A stretch of DNA of 64,000 nt from Paenibacillus sp. V4I7 (GCF_030817275.1 NZ_JAUSZD010000002.1:5518001-5582000), one strand, 5' to 3'. Shown: positions 8,689-16,844, numbered from the stretch's first letter. Translations and numbers: made by a program. Notes: generated by a model from the letters alone, not told the origin.

Positions 8689-8810
8689 TTCTTCATGTAT
8701 ACATGCGTGCATCCATCTATCAATGGTAGGCCCTCTCGTTCCGTTCATTCAATGCTTAGCTCTTTTCATCCACTTTAGTGGCCTGCCGTTCCATTATGAA
8801 CAAGTATGAC

Positions 8811-8850
8811 GAATAAGCGCGGAAAACGCGCTTATTCTGGAGGCACGAAT
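8811..8850 (+). repeat. Dispersed hairpin repeat, copy 1
   Basis: GAATAAGCGCG (8811-8821) and CGCGCTTATTC (8827-8837) form a perfect 11-bp stem with loop GAAAA, followed by TGGAGGCACGAATA. A relative at 20328-20370 has the same layout (stem, AAAA in the loop, TGGAGCACACGAATA after it). No promoter or U-run goes with it. Confidence 0.6.
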
Positions 8851-8901
8851 AGGTAAGGAGTAAGCTTTATTTACCTCTTACCTATAACATATAAATTCTG
8901 A

Positions 8902-8935
8902 CCAAAAAGGACCTCCCCCTATTACGGAAGTCCTT
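8902..8935 (-). terminator. Terminator of the ferredoxin gene
   Basis: On the minus strand the arms at 8926-8935 and 8907-8916 form a 10-bp stem with one mismatch and a 9-nt loop. They are followed by a T run (complement of the A run at 8904-8908). Confidence 0.7.
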
Positions 8936-8988
8936 ATGGTTACGTGCTTTAAGGAAGATATCCCTCTTTTTAAACTTTCATTCATTGA

Positions 8989-9357
8989 TTATTTGCTTTG
9001 TATGCGACTAATGCCCTTATTTCCTTTTCCGGTTGGCACAAAGCTTTCCTCAAAGCTATAAATCATATGTTCTTCGAGTGGTTTCCCCTCTAGTAAATGC
9101 TCTCTAACAAGCCTTCTCCCAGTCTCTGGTGTCATTTCCTTGTACCAAATCCCTTGCGGATACACCGTGACAACACCTGCATCCTGACAGCGGCCATTAC
9201 ATCTAGTCCGAGTTGTATGTATAAGATGCTCGGCTCCGTGCTTCGAAATTTCATCTCGGATGGCTAGCGTTGTTTCATCTCCTGAATGTTTCAGGCAAGA
9301 TCCCCCGTTACAGATAAGTACATGATGTTGGACTGTTGATAGATCCCACGTACTCAT
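8989..9357 (-). CDS. Thioredoxin-like [2Fe-2S] ferredoxin, cobalamin-riboswitch controlled
   Basis: This 122-residue soluble protein resembles the thioredoxin-fold [2Fe-2S] ferredoxins. Four cysteines are arranged as C-x4-C (ICNGGSC, about 16 and 21) and C-x3-C (RCNGRC, about 53 and 57). It follows a cobalamin riboswitch 44 bases upstream of its ATG, and GGGAGGTG gives a good ribosome-binding site. Riboswitch control and the fold suggest an electron donor in cobalamin synthesis or salvage; CbiW of Bacillus megaterium is a comparable small ferredoxin, but orthology cannot be shown here. No other cobalamin biosynthesis genes are beside it, only cbiMNQO facing it. Confidence 0.8.
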   Translation of the reverse strand: MSTWDLSTVQHHVLICNGGSCLKHSGDETTLAIRDEISKHGAEHLIHTTRTRCNGRCQDAGVVTVYPQGIWYKEMTPETGRRLVREHLLEGKPLEEHMIYSFEESFVPTGKGNKGISRIQSK

Positions 9358-9400
9358 AAGAACACCTCCCTATCTCCCGTAGGTATATAACTGTGCTGCT

Positions 9401-9580
9401 GAAATAGGCAGGTCTCCTGGCTTCAGGATCTTCATCATACGTCAGCCTTCCCAATCGGTCGATCAGTGGCATAGAGACGTTGACTCCTCTGTTACAGTGG
9501 CGGGACCGCGTCGGCTTCTAACCGATCTTCCCTTTTAAGCTTACCCTACGCTTGGAAAGCGGAACGTAAGCACCTATTTC
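9401..9580 (-). promoter_or_regulatory. Cobalamin riboswitch ahead of the ferredoxin gene
   Basis: On the minus strand the core segments are AAGGGAAGATCGGTTAGAAG, GCGGTCCCGCCACTGT and AGCCAGGAGACCTGCC. The closing helix is exact: GAAATAGG (9580-9573) pairs with CCTATTTC (9408-9401). No intrinsic terminator lies between the aptamer and the ATG at 9357, unlike the cbiM riboswitch, so control is more likely at translation. The ribosome-binding region (9376-9363) resembles the 5' strand of the closing helix and could pair with the same 3' strand. The remaining sequence up to 9660 shows no clear promoter. Confidence 0.93.
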
Positions 9581-9661
9581 GAATATGAAATTGTACCCGA
9601 GTTTATTCAAATCTTTTAAACTCAATCATCATCTTACCTCATAGTCTTCTTACAAACAAGG

Positions 9662-9685
9662 AAAAAGCCCCCACCAAATGGTAGG
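9662..9685 (-). terminator. Weak terminator downstream of the 43-residue gene
   Basis: On the minus strand CCTACC, loop ATTT, GGTGGG form a 6-bp stem with one G-U pair, followed by GGCTTTTTC. Confidence 0.5.
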
Positions 9686-9726
9686 AACTTCATCGGAAGC
9701 TGTATTCACGAATTCAAATCTTTAAC

Positions 9727-9858
9727 TTAAACGGAAGGCCGATTCGGCTGGTGATGTCCGGGCTCTGTTGAATCCAGGTTGGACTGTATGCGAGAAGATT
9801 GCTTGGAATGATCGATTGTGCTTTGTGTCCTTTGGTCCATACTCTTCTTTTTGCTCAT
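9727..9858 (-). CDS. Small hydrophilic protein of unknown function
   Basis: This 43-residue reading frame begins MSKKKSMDQRTQS and is very hydrophilic, rich in Ser, Gln, Asn, His and Lys, with no hydrophobic stretch. The ATG at 9858 has AGGAGG 12 bases upstream; the open frame continues further back but without a better start. The composition is like small spore-associated peptides in sporeformers, but no family was recognised. It lies in a row of small minus-strand genes, each followed by its own hairpin. Confidence 0.5.
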   Translation of the reverse strand: MSKKKSMDQRTQSTIDHSKQSSRIQSNLDSTEPGHHQPNRPSV

Positions 9859-9960
9859 GATGGGGTTAATCCTCCTGTGAGTTGAAATAATGATCACTTG
9901 ATTAGTATGGAGAGATACCGCCTCTAATATGCTGTTTATAATACCCATAAAGAACGAAGG

Positions 9961-9998
9961 AAAAAGCAAAAGCCTGCAAGGAAGTCTCCCTACAGGCT
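9961..9998 (-). terminator. Terminator of the DUF4023-like gene
   Basis: On the minus strand AGCCTG (9998-9993) and CAGGCT (9976-9971) form the stem, followed by TTTGCTTTTTCC. Confidence 0.65.
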
Positions 9999-10018
9999 CT
10001 TGATGGTGCCATTAGACT

Positions 10019-10132
10019 TTAGTGCTTCTTGTGAGGCAAATTACTGCCTGGCTGACCGTCACCTTGGGTCCTGAGATTCTTCGCGGCTTTCCTCTGCTTG
10101 TCGTGCAGCTTGCTAATGAAATGACTATCCAT
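10019..10132 (-). CDS. DUF4023-like small protein
   Basis: This 37-residue protein reads MDSHFISKLHDKQRKAAKN in its first half and ends in NLPHKKH. The F-x2-KLH-x2-Q pattern followed by a glycine-rich QGDGQPGS turn and a terminal LPxKxH fits my recollection of DUF4023, a family of roughly 40-residue Bacillales proteins of unknown role. AGGAGG lies 9 bases before the ATG at 10132. An upstream in-frame ATG six bases earlier is too close to the site. It was too short for routine gene calling but has a good start and its own terminator. Confidence 0.65.
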   Translation of the reverse strand: MDSHFISKLHDKQRKAAKNLRTQGDGQPGSNLPHKKH

Positions 10133-10178
10133 GAGCATTCGCCTCCTGAAGAAAGAATGGCACTACCTCTTTAGAATG

Positions 10179-10536
10179 TCACACGAGGTCTAAATTTAAA
10201 CGCATGGCAAGATTAAGAATCGCGCCTCTTGCTTCTGCATCTGTTTTGACTTTTTCGTACAATTCCTCAAAATTAGTGCGGTTTTGAATAAATTCCGGTT
10301 CGGTTTTGATAGCTGTTTGTGTCCAGTTGATCAAGACATTCTCGGCTTGGGTAAGTTCATTGTAAGCACGATGCAAGCCGACACGCTCAATAATTTCTTC
10401 CATCTCTGCTTGCCCAACTTCTTTCCCCTTCCTCTTTTAATTCCGCAATCCGTTTATCCGCTTGGTTACTAATTTGCAGGAAATGCTCTCTTGAGGCTAG
10501 ATAATCAATTTGTGCTTTAGAGTGTTTCTTTTTCAT
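10179..10536 (-). pseudogene. Small helical protein gene, apparently frameshifted at a GGGG run
   Basis: The minus strand has a good start at 10536 (AAAGGTGATGACA before ATG) encoding MKKKHSKAQIDYLASREH and about 30 more residues, which runs out of frame soon after a GGGG tract (plus-strand C4 at 10425-10428). A second frame, starting MEEIIERVGLHRAY at 10403 without a ribosome-binding site, continues for 74 residues to 10179. Dropping one G joins them into a continuous 118-residue helical protein. This is either a sequencing error, a recent frameshift or two overlapping genes. The protein family was not recognised. Confidence 0.55.
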
Positions 10537-10714
10537 TGTCATCACCTTTGTCATTTAGTAAGTAAGAATTGGGTTTATTGTATCAGGCCTGTCCATAAAA
10601 CACAAAATCCGTCCGGTTGACTGCGCCCATCCACTTTTGGACAGACATTATATACCTTGAGTTTGCATACCTTTTATCATCATGCTCTCTTTATAAGGAA
10701 AGGAAGGAACGTCT

Positions 10715-12559
10715 ATGTGCGGAATAACGGGTTGGATAGATTGGCGGAAAGACTTGACCGGGTACCCGTCCATTCTAGAAAATATGACGGAAACGCTCCA
10801 TTTGCGTGGACCTGATGCTTCTGGTACTTGGATTTCACAGCATTGTGCCCTCGGCCATCGGCGTCTTAGTGTAATGGATCCGGAAAACGGCGCTCAGCCC
10901 ATGGTACGGAAACAAGGAGACTACACGTATACGATCGTATATAATGGCGAACTCTATAACGCACCTGAACTCAAAAAGGAGCTCGAACTTCGTGGACATC
11001 ATTTCCGCACGACCTGTGATACAGAGGTGCTGCTTGTTGCCTTTATTGAGTGGGGAAGAGCTTGTGTAGATCGACTTAATGGCATTTTCGCTTTCGCGGC
11101 CTGGAATGATCAAGAACAATCCCTTTATTTGGTCAGAGATCGGCTTGGCGTAAAGCCGCTTTTTTATTCTCATCAAAATAGTGTGCTTCTATTCGGTTCT
11201 GAGCCGAAGGCCATACTCGCACACCCCGACTTCGAAGCAGAGGTTGGTGCGGAAGGCTTGGCCGAAATCTTCGCAGTAGGTCCTGCTCGCACACCTGGTC
11301 ATGGGATTTATCGCAACATGTCAGAGCTCAAACCAGGACAATGCGCTGTATTTGACCGCAACGGCTTATCCATTCGTACGTATTGGAAGCTCGAAAGCCA
11401 CCAGCACTCCGACGATATCGCTGCTACGGCATTGCAAGTTCATCAACTACTTAGAGACACATCCCAGCGTCAACTTGTGTCTGATGTACCCATCTGTACT
11501 CTTCTATCGGGTGGTCTTGACTCTAGTGCGCTTACTGCACTTGCCTCTGCTCATTACAAGAATAGCGGGCAAGGCGCTCTGCATACCTTTTCCGTTGATT
11601 ACAAAGATAATGACAAGCATTTTAAAGCAAACATATTCCAGCCAAATTCCGACGCACCTTGGATTAAACGGATGACGGAGCATCTAGGAACCGAGCATCA
11701 TTATATTGAATTCGACACACCCGAGCTTGTGGAATCACTGAAAACAGCGGTATTTGCCCGCGATACACCAGGGATGGCTGATGTCGATGGGTCTCTTTAT
11801 TTATTTTGCCGTGAGATCAAAAAAGAAGCGACGGTTGCCATATCCGGCGAAGCTGCTGACGAAATATTCGGTGGATACCCTTGGTTCCACAATGAAGAAG
11901 CTTTGGCTGCGGGCACGTTCCCTTGGTCTTTAAAACTGAACAATCGAGTCGACCTGCTTGCTCCCGATTTTGTAGATTGGATCAAACCAGTCGAGTATGT
12001 CAGTAATCGATACCAGCAAGCGCTCAGCGAAGTGCCGCGGTTAGCTGGGGAAACGCAGCAGCAGAACCGCATGCGAGAAATGTCTTACTTAAACATTACC
12101 CGCTTCATGCCGACACTTCTAGATCGAAAGGATCGAATGAGTATGGCCGTCGGACTTGAAGTTCGCGTCCCCTTCTGCGATCACCGTCTTGTCGAGTATG
12201 TCTGGAATATTCCCTGGGAAATCAAAACATCGGGTGATCGGGAGAAAGGTATTTTGCGCAAAGCGCTCCAAGGTGTTCTTCCTGACGATGTGCTAACTCG
12301 CAAGAAAAGTCCTTACCCAAAGACACACAATCCTAATTATTTAGCAGCGGTGAGAAAATGGGTGTTGGAAATTCTGGATGACCCTAGCTCACCCTTACTT
12401 CCCTTCATTGATGTTAAGAAAATCCGCGCACTTGCCAGTTCAGAGTCGAATGATTTCGATCTCCCTTGGTTTGGTCAGTTGATGACAGGCCCTCAACTAT
12501 TTGCCTATTTGGCACAAGTGGATACCTGGTTACGTTCCTATAAAATTTCCATCCGATAA
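10715..12559 (+). CDS. asnB: Asparagine synthase (glutamine-hydrolysing)
   Basis: AsnB converts aspartate, glutamine and ATP to asparagine. The 614-residue protein opens with MCGITGW, so Cys2 becomes the N-terminal nucleophile of the class II glutaminase domain (about 1-210; LGHRRLSVMD, YNGELYN and RDRLGVKPLFY are typical). The synthetase domain follows with the PP-loop LLSGGLDSSALT and SGEAADEIFGGYPW. The length and domain order match the Bacillus AsnB/YisO type. A GGAAAGGAAGGAA purine tract precedes the ATG. It stands alone, with a hairpin immediately after the stop that also serves the convergent rdgB. Confidence 0.96.
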   Translation: MCGITGWIDWRKDLTGYPSILENMTETLHLRGPDASGTWISQHCALGHRRLSVMDPENGAQPMVRKQGDYTYTIVYNGELYNAPELKKELELRGHHFRTTCDTEVLLVAFIEWGRACVDRLNGIFAFAAWNDQEQSLYLVRDRLGVKPLFYSHQNSVLLFGSEPKAILAHPDFEAEVGAEGLAEIFAVGPARTPGHGIYRNMSELKPGQCAVFDRNGLSIRTYWKLESHQHSDDIAATALQVHQLLRDTSQRQLVSDVPICTLLSGGLDSSALTALASAHYKNSGQGALHTFSVDYKDNDKHFKANIFQPNSDAPWIKRMTEHLGTEHHYIEFDTPELVESLKTAVFARDTPGMADVDGSLYLFCREIKKEATVAISGEAADEIFGGYPWFHNEEALAAGTFPWSLKLNNRVDLLAPDFVDWIKPVEYVSNRYQQALSEVPRLAGETQQQNRMREMSYLNITRFMPTLLDRKDRMSMAVGLEVRVPFCDHRLVEYVWNIPWEIKTSGDREKGILRKALQGVLPDDVLTRKKSPYPKTHNPNYLAAVRKWVLEILDDPSSPLLPFIDVKKIRALASSESNDFDLPWFGQLMTGPQLFAYLAQVDTWLRSYKISIR

Positions 12560-12603
12560 AAAAAAACCTGCTACCCACCAATGAAGTGGAAGCAGGTTTT
12601 CTT
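12560..12603. terminator. Bidirectional terminator between asnB and rdgB
   Basis: AACCTGCT and AGCAGGTT flank an inner CCAC/GTGG stem. An A run lies on the left (12558-12565) and TTTTCTTC on the right, so it can stop transcripts from both sides. Confidence 0.85.
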
Positions 12604-12610
12604 CATGCTA

Positions 12611-13258
12611 TTACCCGTTCTGATCAGGAAGTCTATCCAAGAACATACGCAAAGCTTTGGCTCGATGGCTCATCTCATTCTTCTCTTCCATCGTTAATTC
12701 AGCCATCGTTCTCCCAAGAGCAGGGATATAAAATAAGGGATCATAGCCGAAGCCGCTTTCGCCACGTTCTTCCCCAATAATATACCCATGGCAAGAGTCC
12801 TCCGCTTCAATCACTTCATTCGCTACAGGATCGATGAGTGTAAGCGCACAGACAAAGGAAGCTTCGCTCAAAAGCTTTGGGTGCTCTGCGTCAGCAGGTA
12901 ATCCGTCTACAGAATCTACCTCGCTTAATGCTTGCAGCAGCTTAGCATTATTGTCCGCATCTGTAGCGTTCTCTCCAGCGTACCTGGCTGAATAAACACC
13001 CGGTTCACCGTTTAAAGCCGCTACACACAGCCCAGAGTCATCGGCAAGGACCGGCACATGAAGATGTGCCGAAATAATCTGCGCTTTAATCCGTGCATTT
13101 TCTGAAAACGTCGTTCCGCTCTCCACGATTTCCGGAAGATCGGTATAATCCGTTAAGCAGCGAACTTTGTAGCCTTTTGCGCCAAAAAGCTTCTCAAACT
13201 CTTTTACTTTGCCCTCATTACGCGTTGCAATGACAACGAAATTACTTTGTAGCAGCAT
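12611..13258 (-). CDS. rdgB: XTP/dITP diphosphatase (RdgB/HAM1 family)
   Basis: This enzyme hydrolyses ITP, dITP and XTP to keep them out of nucleic acids. The 215-residue protein has the family motifs IATRNEGKVKEF at the N-terminus, ETG-like SGTTFSENARIKA, LADDSGLCVAALNGEPGVYSARYAG (seen as consecutive shorter blocks) and GFGYDPLFYIP. The ATG at 13258 is chosen because GAGGTG lies 6 bases upstream; an in-frame GTG further upstream is part of that site. It overlaps the end of rph by 17 bases, so it is translationally coupled, as rph-ysnA are in Bacillus subtilis. Confidence 0.95.
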   Translation of the reverse strand: MLLQSNFVVIATRNEGKVKEFEKLFGAKGYKVRCLTDYTDLPEIVESGTTFSENARIKAQIISAHLHVPVLADDSGLCVAALNGEPGVYSARYAGENATDADNNAKLLQALSEVDSVDGLPADAEHPKLLSEASFVCALTLIDPVANEVIEAEDSCHGYIIGEERGESGFGYDPLFYIPALGRTMAELTMEEKNEMSHRAKALRMFLDRLPDQNG

Positions 13259-14000
13259 GATGTACACCTCGAATGCGATCAGCGATCGGGCCTAATACTT
13301 TAGACTGCTCTTCAATCATCGTATGGATGCCTGTTTCAGCAAGAGCAAGCAGTTCATCCAGTTCCTTACGGGAAAAAGGAGCATCCTCGCCCGTTCCTTG
13401 AATTTCTACGAATTGACCCTGCCCCGTCATCACGACGTTCATATCTACTTTAGCGTGTGAATCCTCTTCATAATTCAGATCCAGCCGCGGTGTTTGGCCG
13501 ATAACACCAACACTCACAGAAGCCAGAAAGTCGTTAATCGGGAACTTGGCTAATTTTTTGTCTGTCGCCAGCTTATCGATGGCAAATGCCATAGCAACAA
13601 AAGCACCGGTAATTGACGTTGTACGAGTACCACCATCCGCTTGAATAACATCGCAATCCAGCGTGATGGATCTTTCGCCTAAAGCTTCCAAATTCACCAC
13701 GGAACGAAGCGCACGGCCAATAAGACGCTGAATCTCCATGGTACGTCCACCAAGCTTACCTTTGGCAGCTTCACGCTGATTTCTAACCTGCGTAGCTCGA
13801 GGCAGCATCGAATATTCGGCTGTTACCCATCCTTTCCCTTGACCTTTCATAAAAGGTGGGACGCGCTCTTCAATTGTCGCTGTACAAATCACTTTGGTAT
13901 CCCCGACCTCAATAAGCACCGAGCCTTCCGCGTGTTTTATATAATGAGGGGTTATTTTCATAGGTCGCAGTTCTTGATTCGTTCTTCCGCCAATTCTCAT
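13242..14000 (-). CDS. rph: Ribonuclease PH
   Basis: RNase PH trims tRNA 3' ends by phosphorolysis. It has 252 residues and begins MRIGGRTNQELRPM. Family segments present include GSVLIEVGDTKVICTA, AEYSMLPRAT, GRTMEIQRLIGRALR, LDCDVIQADGGTRT and SFSRKELDEL-like SRKELDELLALA. The ATG at 14000 follows GGAGGAG by about 10 bases; the longer open frame upstream has no such site. It lies upstream of rdgB with a 17-base overlap and downstream of the gerM-like gene, from which a strong hairpin separates it. Confidence 0.96.
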   Translation of the reverse strand: MRIGGRTNQELRPMKITPHYIKHAEGSVLIEVGDTKVICTATIEERVPPFMKGQGKGWVTAEYSMLPRATQVRNQREAAKGKLGGRTMEIQRLIGRALRSVVNLEALGERSITLDCDVIQADGGTRTTSITGAFVAMAFAIDKLATDKKLAKFPINDFLASVSVGVIGQTPRLDLNYEEDSHAKVDMNVVMTGQGQFVEIQGTGEDAPFSRKELDELLALAETGIHTMIEEQSKVLGPIADRIRGVHHAATK

Positions 14001-14126
14001 AAATGTTGTTCTCCTCCTGTTGCTTCCATCAGAAGCTTTGTTCCTACGCCCCATTGTAACAAAGTAGTCAGCGAAAAGCATCCTAAGTCAAAAACAATGA
14101 TGCCGAACATTGATTATAATGCTGAG

Positions 14127-14174
14127 AAAACCCCTATGCAAGCGACTTGTCAGAGACAGCGCCTTGCATAGAGG
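14127..14174 (-). terminator. Terminator between the gerM-like gene and rph
   Basis: On the minus strand CCTCTATGCAAG-g-CG pairs with CG-c-TTGCATAGGGG, a long stem with one mismatch, followed by TTTTCTC. It indicates that rph has its own promoter or is reached only by read-through. Confidence 0.8.
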
Positions 14175-14196
14175 TCGTTAGAACCGGGCAAGCTTT

Positions 14197-15210
14197 TTAA
14201 AGCTTAGCCGGATTAATATGAGTTGTTTTAGTTACAGGTTTCACAGCGCCATCCACTTTAATTTGGACTTGCTTAAAGCTTGTGTTCTCAGTCAATGAAA
14301 GAATAACAGATTGCATAGCTTCAGCGGATGCTTTCTGATCAGCGCCAAGGAATTTATTGGAGAAGTCAACGGTTATAACACCATCCGATGGCTTAATGCT
14401 CTTCACTTCCGTTGTAGCATTCAGAACAGCAGCCAGACCCTTCTTCTGATCAGGACCTTTGATCAACTGTTCGACAACCGCTTTCGCGACATCATCCGTC
14501 CTTTTGACGAGCCTTGTAACAGGTACATAATATTTGTAATTTTGATCATTTTGATTCAAGAAATAGAGTGTAACCGGTGTGGATTGACCAAATTCAGCAT
14601 CCTCAGCCTTCTCGATGTTGATCCCCATAGAGCGTGCAAGCGGTGTATCCAGCGGTGTCTTCCCTTTCGGCATCTCTTTCAGATCTTTTCCATCTACGCG
14701 CAGCTGTACTTTCTCTACGGTTGGGAAGCTCGTCAGATTCCAAGTGATAGCCTCCAAAATCTTTCTCTCATTCGGTCCATCGTAATTGAGAAACTCCTTA
14801 GAGAAATCAACTATGGCACGCTTGTCTGATGTAACATTCAAACTAACAACCTTCGTACCTTTAGGCAGCAGCGCTTGGAAACCCGATGGAAGCAAACTTG
14901 CAACCGGACCTCCGTCCACCATGTACTCGAGAGTCGTTTTGGCAACAGAAACCGTTTTTGGTAATCCAAGACTAAGTGGAGCAACGAATCCTTTAGCATC
15001 TTTCACATAAACCGTCATCTGTGATGAATTGTCCTCGATCATATCGATCGTAACGGCCGCTGATGTCGTCTTCGCGTCAGCTTCCGCACCCGTTGTCGGA
15101 GGTGCATCGATGTCACTTTTCTTCCCAGTGCCCAGAACCGAACATCCCGTGGTCAGCAAGGCAATTACCCCCGCGATAGCGGCTGAACGAATCCAATGTT
15201 GATGTTTCAT
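14197..15210 (-). CDS. GerM-like sporulation/germination lipoprotein (two GerMN domains)
   Basis: This 337-residue lipoprotein has a signal peptide with lipobox LTTGC, Cys23 being the lipidated residue. Two related domains follow, each with the GerMN pattern: first the block around YVKDAKGFVAPLSLGLP to VDFSKEFLNYDGP, second the block around YFLNQNDQNYKYYVPVTR to VDFSNKFLG. GerM in Bacillus subtilis is needed for normal sporulation and germination. The local order gerM-rph-rdgB is the same in Bacillus subtilis, which supports the call. It acts outside the membrane; during sporulation that would be between the forespore membranes. Confidence 0.85.
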   Translation of the reverse strand: MKHQHWIRSAAIAGVIALLTTGCSVLGTGKKSDIDAPPTTGAEADAKTTSAAVTIDMIEDNSSQMTVYVKDAKGFVAPLSLGLPKTVSVAKTTLEYMVDGGPVASLLPSGFQALLPKGTKVVSLNVTSDKRAIVDFSKEFLNYDGPNERKILEAITWNLTSFPTVEKVQLRVDGKDLKEMPKGKTPLDTPLARSMGINIEKAEDAEFGQSTPVTLYFLNQNDQNYKYYVPVTRLVKRTDDVAKAVVEQLIKGPDQKKGLAAVLNATTEVKSIKPSDGVITVDFSNKFLGADQKASAEAMQSVILSLTENTSFKQVQIKVDGAVKPVTKTTHINPAKL

Positions 15211-15421
15211 TAGCTTATTTCCTCCTCCAAGTTTTCGCAGAAGCTTTCTGAAGCATCTGCCCTGTATTTTCTTTGTATGGCCTGTACAATGCTTTTTCGT
15301 ATTATTATGTATACGAGGCTTTGTCCGATTTATAACTACTTTTTGTCCACATTTGAAAAAAAGTCATGCACCAGGTTTTAAACCTGTAGCACATTGAAAC
15401 AAAAATCCTGGGAGTTAATCC

Positions 15422-15450
15422 TTCGGCATCTTTTAAAGATATGCTATACT
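15422..15450 (+). promoter_or_regulatory. Possible promoter of the duplicated YutG-like gene
   Basis: TATACT (15445-15450) is a good -10; a TTCGGC 17 bases upstream is a poor -35. Further upstream, at about 15370-15386, CAGGTTTTAAACCTG is a near-perfect palindrome that could be an operator or a small hairpin. Confidence 0.35.
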
Positions 15451-15487
15451 CAAAAATAAAGAATTGACTTAATTTGGAGGCGCTTCA

Positions 15488-16450
15488 ATGAGAACATTCC
15501 TTAAAGAAAAAGCAAACATTTTCAACGAATTCCGTGAAGAGGTTTTTAGTCACTATTCCCAAGCTGTCATCGAAGACGCCGTTGCTCGCTTACTCGTCGA
15601 AATCAAAGGAATTAAGAAAATTCCCTATGAAACGATCACAACGACTCTACTTGGAGTATTAAGCAAAACAGAAACCTATAACGTTATGTCCACGCTCATG
15701 GAGCTCCAAAAGAAGGTCAAACATGATTCCGAGCTTCTAGCTAGTATGAAGGATCCTGCCTATAATGTTCATCGCACCATTGCTATGTCCATCTGTGGAC
15801 TATATGGCAGCGGCGCGATTTCTCTTTTTGGATTTATGGATTGCAAATTCCGTTTCTTCTTTCCGAACAAACGTCCTAAATCTTTCATTTCCAAAGGGAT
15901 CTGTGCCATTGTTGCTTCAACTGCAAGTTCAATCATTTCTGAGAATGTGAAAGAGGACTATACCACACGTAACCTGGCTCTGTTCGAGTCGAGAGGCGTG
16001 GCTTTGGAGGATATGGTGGATATTCTGGATCAGCTTCAGCGTCCTTACAATCCGAATATGGAGCGCAGCCTTTGTGAAGAGCATGTTCTTGCCGTATTAC
16101 GAAAACAGCAAACATTCCACGCCCTTCAATTGGCGATCAAAATTGATACAGCCGTCGAAGCCGGAGAATTTAACCCCCAATATAATCATATTGTTGGACA
16201 AGACGAAGGGCTTTTCGGGGTTGATGAAAGCATCGCAACAGCCGTTCCACTCATGTATGGGACCATTGCACTCACGAATTTCGGATACTTAGACAAAGAG
16301 AAAATCGGGATTATTAAAGACCTCGACAGCGATCATTCTGAAGGAAAATGCAATACATTTATCGATGATATGGTATGCGGTGTCGTAGCAGCCGCCTGTG
16401 GCCGTTTGGCGCATAATAATATTCCTACTTATAGTAAGCCTTTGAAGTGA
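15488..16450 (+). CDS. Tandemly duplicated PgpA/YutG-like protein
   Basis: The C-terminal half (about 160-315) resembles Bacillus YutG, a protein related to phosphatidylglycerophosphatase A: an ALFESRGVALEDMVDIL start, the EGLFGVDES motif, YGTIALTNFGYLDK, and a CNTFIDDMVCGVVAAACGRLAH end. The N-terminal half (about 25-155) seems to be a degenerate second copy, with LYGSGAISLFGFMD standing opposite MYGTIALTNFGYLD and SKGICAIVASTASSII opposite IDDMVCGVVAAACGRL. At 320 residues it is twice the usual size. The substrate is unknown; phospholipid phosphatase activity is inferred from family only. The start has TTGGAGG before the ATG. Confidence 0.7.
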   Translation: MRTFLKEKANIFNEFREEVFSHYSQAVIEDAVARLLVEIKGIKKIPYETITTTLLGVLSKTETYNVMSTLMELQKKVKHDSELLASMKDPAYNVHRTIAMSICGLYGSGAISLFGFMDCKFRFFFPNKRPKSFISKGICAIVASTASSIISENVKEDYTTRNLALFESRGVALEDMVDILDQLQRPYNPNMERSLCEEHVLAVLRKQQTFHALQLAIKIDTAVEAGEFNPQYNHIVGQDEGLFGVDESIATAVPLMYGTIALTNFGYLDKEKIGIIKDLDSDHSEGKCNTFIDDMVCGVVAAACGRLAHNNIPTYSKPLK

Positions 16451-16639
16451 GTAAGTAGAAGATGCTGGTTATTGAAGAGTTGCCGTAGAGTGCTGAGTTG
16501 TAGGGAGAATTGATTAAGTGCTGTAAGGAATCGAGCGAGAGGCTTTAGGAATAGCCAAGGATACTGAGTGTTCGTCGGAACCCTTTTAACGGAACGTGAA
16601 TGCCTTATTTGCCCTAAAACGCCCATTTTCATGAGTAAG

Positions 16640-16815
16640 AGGAACGAGGATTCGCTAATTCCCTATTTTCATACAAAAAGCCTAATTTTCTTGAAAATAG
16701 CGTACTCTAATTCCGTTAGAATCGAGATACATGCATTTTCCCAAAAATAGCGGATTCTAGTTCCGCTATAATCGAAATACCTTCGTTTTCCTAAGATATA
16801 GCGGATGCAAGTACC
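16640..16815. repeat. Degenerate tandem repeat, about 50-bp units
   Basis: The block AATAGCG...TTCCG...ATCGA-ATAC...TTTTCC recurs with a period of about 50 bases: clear units begin near 16696 and 16746, with weaker ones near 16646 and 16796. Each holds an imperfect inverted repeat around the TTCCG. It fills most of the gene-free stretch 16451-16894; the first 190 bases of that gap show nothing recognisable. Confidence 0.6.
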
Positions 16816-16844
16816 CATGGAATGGACGATGCACTTCCCCTGAA

